A stretch of 6,055 nt of DNA from an uncultured bacterium (GTDB taxonomy: Bacteria; Cyanobacteriota; Vampirovibrionia; Gastranaerophilales; Gastranaerophilaceae): NCBI GenBank assembly GCA_902803265.1, contig CADCPD010000173.1:1-6055 (forward strand). Reading direction: 5' to 3'. A program made the position numbers and the translations under genes. Positions 6,044-6,055 of this stretch are shown here, piece after piece (position 1 is the stretch's first letter; each line of letters opens with the position of its first letter). Below the pieces are notes generated by a model that saw only the letters and a list, made by a program, of their open reading frames with translations, was not told the origin of the DNA and searched no databases.

Positions 6044-6055
6044 TCTGCCGAGTAA
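6044..6055. repeat. 12-base direct repeat, copy 2 (cut by window edge)
   Basis: TCTGCCGAGTAA, identical to 5946-5957, ends exactly at the last base of the window, so the match may be longer. It can form ACTC, loop TGCC, GAGT (6042-6053); the T-G wobble of copy 1 is a C-G pair here, so pairing is kept. It ends a locally GC-rich patch (6028-6055, 17 of 28 bases G or C). Confidence 0.75.

Noticed and set aside
5946..6055. CRISPR array
   Set aside because: Only two copies of 12 bases, 98 bases apart, with structured sequence between them; no repeat-spacer periodicity.

Overview
The window is a compact, AT-rich stretch of bacterial chromosome carrying four protein genes. Three lie on the minus strand and are read right to left; one lies on the plus strand at the right end. 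All four end in TAA. Two of the minus-strand genes look like envelope proteins of a bacterium with an outer membrane: a 947-residue AsmA-like protein and a membrane-anchored SIMPL-domain protein. The composition, the cyanobacteria-like serine hydroxymethyltransferase and the WG-type repeat protein would fit a gut Vampirovibrionia/Gastranaerophilales (Melainabacteria) lineage. That assignment is an impression from the sequence, not a demonstrated one; other AT-rich diderms remain possible.

Layout from left to right. Bases 34-1272 (minus) hold glyA, a complete and apparently catalytically intact serine hydroxymethyltransferase. An 80-base gap upstream of it carries a near-consensus sigma-70 type promoter, so glyA can be transcribed on its own. 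Bases 1353-2084 (minus) hold a SIMPL-domain protein with one N-terminal membrane segment; its real start is an internal ATG with a good Shine-Dalgarno. It follows the AsmA-like gene (2120-4963, minus) by only 35 bases and is probably co-transcribed with it. The 61 bases at 4964-5024 form a very tight divergent promoter region: an extended -10 element drives the AsmA-like gene leftward, while a TTGAAA/TATAAT promoter drives the plus-strand gene, a secreted four-repeat WG-type protein (5025-5921), rightward. That gene has no Shine-Dalgarno, and its predicted transcript starts at or next to the ATG, so it is probably leaderless.

The last 134 bases (5922-6055) carry no convincing gene but are the most structured non-coding part. 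They contain a 12-base perfect direct repeat 98 bases apart (the second copy runs into the window edge), two strong hairpins, a smaller hairpin built on the repeat itself, and a locally GC-rich patch. This looks like one unit of, or the edge of, an interspersed or tandem intergenic repeat element. It is the main candidate for something undescribed.

Functionally, the AsmA-like protein, the SIMPL protein and the secreted WG protein plausibly form an envelope locus, with glyA as an adjacent one-carbon housekeeping gene. No CRISPR array, tRNA, rRNA, transposase or recognisable riboswitch was found.
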